NCBI GenBank assembly: GCA_031288985.1
Contig: JAITQH010000088.1
Coordinates: forward strand, 1-15,134
Source of the DNA: Candidatus Methanoplasma sp.
GTDB taxonomy: Archaea; Thermoplasmatota; Thermoplasmata; Methanomassiliicoccales; Methanomethylophilaceae
Length of the DNA stretch: 15,134 nucleotides
Direction: 5' to 3'
This document shows, piece by piece, positions 13,518 to 15,134 of the stretch. The notes under the pieces were generated by a model. The model was not told where the DNA came from and ran no database searches. It saw only the letters and a list, made by a program, of their open reading frames with translations. A program made the translations under genes and the position numbers. How positions within the stretch are numbered: position 1 is the first letter of the stretch; every line of letters begins with the position of its first letter.

Positions 13518-15134
13518 TCGGATATCCTCTGTCTGCCGTGATAGGATGCCGTGAAGCCAAGCGGGCGCTCGTCTGCGCGCTGTCGTCGCCTGAGATCAGA
13601 TCCGTACTCATATGCGGCCCCGCAGGCACCGGAAAAACGACGCTCGCAAACTCTCTGGCCGGTCTCGCACCGGGCAGGCGCGTCGCGCGGCTCCCGCTGA
13701 ACGCCGACGAGGAGGCTTTGATCGGAGGGTTCGATCTGGAACTCACGCTGAAAGCGGGGGGCAGACGCACCCTTGCGGGCATATTGGAAAGATCCGACGG
13801 AGGCATCCTGATAGCGGAGAACGTGAACTCCCTTCCGGAAAGGACGGTGAATCTGCTGACGGAGTCGGCCCGCGGAGGATGCGGTGCGGCGGGATCCTGC
13901 GCATGCGGATTCCTGTTGATAGGGATCATGGACTCGGGCGAGCGCATCTCTGACGCCCTGATGGATCGTTTCGACATGTGCGTGTTCACAGAGACCTCCG
14001 AGGACGAGGACGACAGGGCGGAGATCGTCAGGCGGCATATCGAATACGAGAACGACCCGGCAGGCCTGCGGGACAGGTTCTCGGAGGACGAGTCGAAGAT
14101 CGCGGAGACGATCGCGGCCGCACGGAGAAGGTGCCCGCATGTGGAGATGTCCGAAGGGTACGCCGGAGCGATATCCAAACTGTCCAATGAGCTGAACGTC
14201 GATGGTCATCGCGGGGATATATCGATGATGCATGCGTCCCGCGCCCTGGCGGCGATGGACGGCAGGGATTCTGTGTCTGCGGACGACCTCAGGGAAGCGG
14301 CTCCCATGTGTCTCTGGCACAGACGCAAGGATATCAGAGAGAAGGACTCGTGCGGGTCCGACGGATGTTCTTCGGAAAGCGGGGGATCGGGCAACGGATC
14401 CGGAGGAGGCCGGCAGGGGGAGATCGCGCCTTTCGCCTCCGAAGATCGGGAAGATGCATCCGCCGGGAAGGAGGAGACGTTCGACGTGGGTGAAGCGTTT
14501 GACGTCATCGACTGCATGCCAAAGGCGACCGATCGCCGCGCCGCGGCGGACGGAGGCCGCAGAGGCGCGGGTGCGTCAAAGGGGCGCGAAGGCAGGACCG
14601 TGAGGCACAGGGCGCCGAACGGCCGCATCCGCGACATAGCGCTGTGCGCCACCGTATGCGCAGCCGCCCCCCATCAGCTGCGCCGCGGCCGCAAAGGACA
14701 GGCCATCGCCGTCAGGAGAGAGGATGTTCGGGAGAAGGTCAGGGAGAAGAGGCGCGGGACGAAGACGGTATTCCTTGTCGACGGAAGCGGGTCCATGGGC
14801 GCAGAGCGGCGCATGGTGGCGGTCAAGGGCGCCATACTGTCCCTGTTGAGAGAAGCGTATCTGGAACGCGGCGAGGTGGGTCTGATCGTATTCAGGAAGA
14901 ATGCCGCGGCGGAAACGCTTCCGCCGACTAAAAGCGTGCTGACGGCGTCGCGCAGGCTGGCAGAGATGCCGACGGGGGGCAGGACCCCTTTGGTGCACGG
15001 CATGGTGAAGGCCCACGACGTGCTGAGGGCCGATGCATCAAAAGGCTTCGCCCCGATCCTGGTCATACTGACCGACGGCAGGAACAACGTGAAATACCGC
15101 CCCGGGAGCGAAAGCTTCGCAGAGGAGATGATCT
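13514..15134 (+). CDS. chlD: ChlD/BchD-like chelatase subunit (AAA+ plus VWA), 3'-truncated by the window
   Basis: 540 codons are visible; the gene runs off the right edge. GTG 13514 overlaps the chlI stop (GTGA) and gives [20 protein letters not shown], the ChlD start. Walker A GPAGTGKT at 35-42 is intact. The Walker B position reads ILIAENVN (98-105) where ChlI has LYVDEVN, so the acidic pair is altered and the catalytic Glu is Asn; loss of ATPase activity is usual for D subunits, which act as a platform. Residues 278-360 are a Gly/Ser-rich acidic linker. The helical segment [20 protein letters not shown] leads to a VWA domain from about 415 with MIDAS Asp423-x-Ser425-x-Ser427 (VDGSGSMG), the Thr of GGRTPL and the Asp of LTDGRNN. 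The VWA domain should dock onto an acidic/MIDAS-ligand site of ChlI or CobN. Confidence 0.9.
   Translation, partial: MIGYPLSAVIGCREAKRALVCALSSPEIRSVLICGPAGTGKTTLANSLAGLAPGRRVARLPLNADEEALIGGFDLELTLKAGGRRTLAGILERSDGGILIAENVNSLPERTVNLLTESARGGCGAAGSCACGFLLIGIMDSGERISDALMDRFDMCVFTETSEDEDDRAEIVRRHIEYENDPAGLRDRFSEDESKIAETIAAARRRCPHVEMSEGYAGAISKLSNELNVDGHRGDISMMHASRALAAMDGRDSVSADDLREAAPMCLWHRRKDIREKDSCGSDGCSSESGGSGNGSGGGRQGEIAPFASEDREDASAGKEETFDVGEAFDVIDCMPKATDRRAAADGGRRGAGASKGREGRTVRHRAPNGRIRDIALCATVCAAAPHQLRRGRKGQAIAVRREDVREKVREKRRGTKTVFLVDGSGSMGAERRMVAVKGAILSLLREAYLERGEVGLIVFRKNAAAETLPPTKSVLTASRRLAEMPTGGRTPLVHGMVKAHDVLRADASKGFAPILVILTDGRNNVKYRPGSESFAEEMI

Noticed and set aside
8468..14320. Very long antisense open frames on the minus strand (8468-10288, 10289-11920, 11987-14320).
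   Set aside because: They lie opposite CobN, ChlI and ChlD, whose family motifs are unmistakable. High G+C and codon bias keep the opposite frame free of stops. Their translations are Arg/His/Pro/Ser-rich with no domain-like pattern.
1..15134. tRNA, rRNA, insertion sequence, integrase attachment site or CRISPR array.
   Set aside because: None was seen on reading both strands. The gaps at 660-707, 2899-3024, 4879-5164 and 6891-6999 hold only the promoters, hairpins and repeats listed, and no gap exceeds 300 bases.

Overview
The window looks like chromosomal DNA of a methylotrophic methanogenic archaeon, most likely Thermoplasmatota/Methanomassiliicoccales-like. This placement is inference, because no ribosomal or other marker gene is present. 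It rests on a corrinoid methyl-carrier protein next to a UroD-fold cobamide methyltransferase, a DUF1638 protein, AT-rich TATA-type promoters placed for leaderless or short-leader transcripts, compact operons with ATGA/GTGA overlaps, and stop codons that are almost all TGA (12 of 13 visible, one TAA, no TAG).

Region 1 (1-2898) is a restriction-modification/defence patch. A C5-cytosine methyltransferase (partial, off the left edge) and a Vsr mismatch endonuclease run leftward. A Sau3AI/MutH-type restriction endonuclease runs rightward from a shared, perfectly palindromic TATA element. A convergent HNH_2 nuclease gene follows. The restriction gene is much more AT-rich than the rest of the window, which suggests horizontal acquisition.

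Region 2 (3025-4878) is a three-gene operon: a short CobW/COG0523 GTPase without a C-terminal domain, an ATGA-coupled protein with a His-rich tail, and a DUF1638 protein. The theme is metal handling. A 286-base intergenic stretch follows. It holds three GC-rich hairpins, a strong TATA box, and a 9-bp leader hairpin that overlaps the Shine-Dalgarno of the next gene.

Region 3 (5165-6890) is a methyl-transfer pair: a corrinoid protein with the D-x-H-x-x-G cobalt-ligand motif, and a zinc-dependent UroD-family methyltransferase starting one base later. No separate substrate methyltransferase (MtaB, MtmB, MtbB or MttB type) is present.

Region 4 (7000-15134, open to the right) is a tightly packed set: a Cys-rich small protein, a hydantoinase/oxoprolinase-family ASKHA protein that lacks its central nucleotide-binding segment, a CobN-type chelatase large subunit, a 24-residue coupled micro-ORF, and ChlI-like and ChlD-like AAA+/VWA subunits (ChlD truncated by the window edge).

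Read together, regions 2-4 suggest a module that pairs a corrinoid methyltransferase with its own cobalt/metal chaperone and a metal-tetrapyrrole chelatase. The individual families are known. The combination, the internally deleted HyuA-like protein and the micro-ORF are what deserve a second look.
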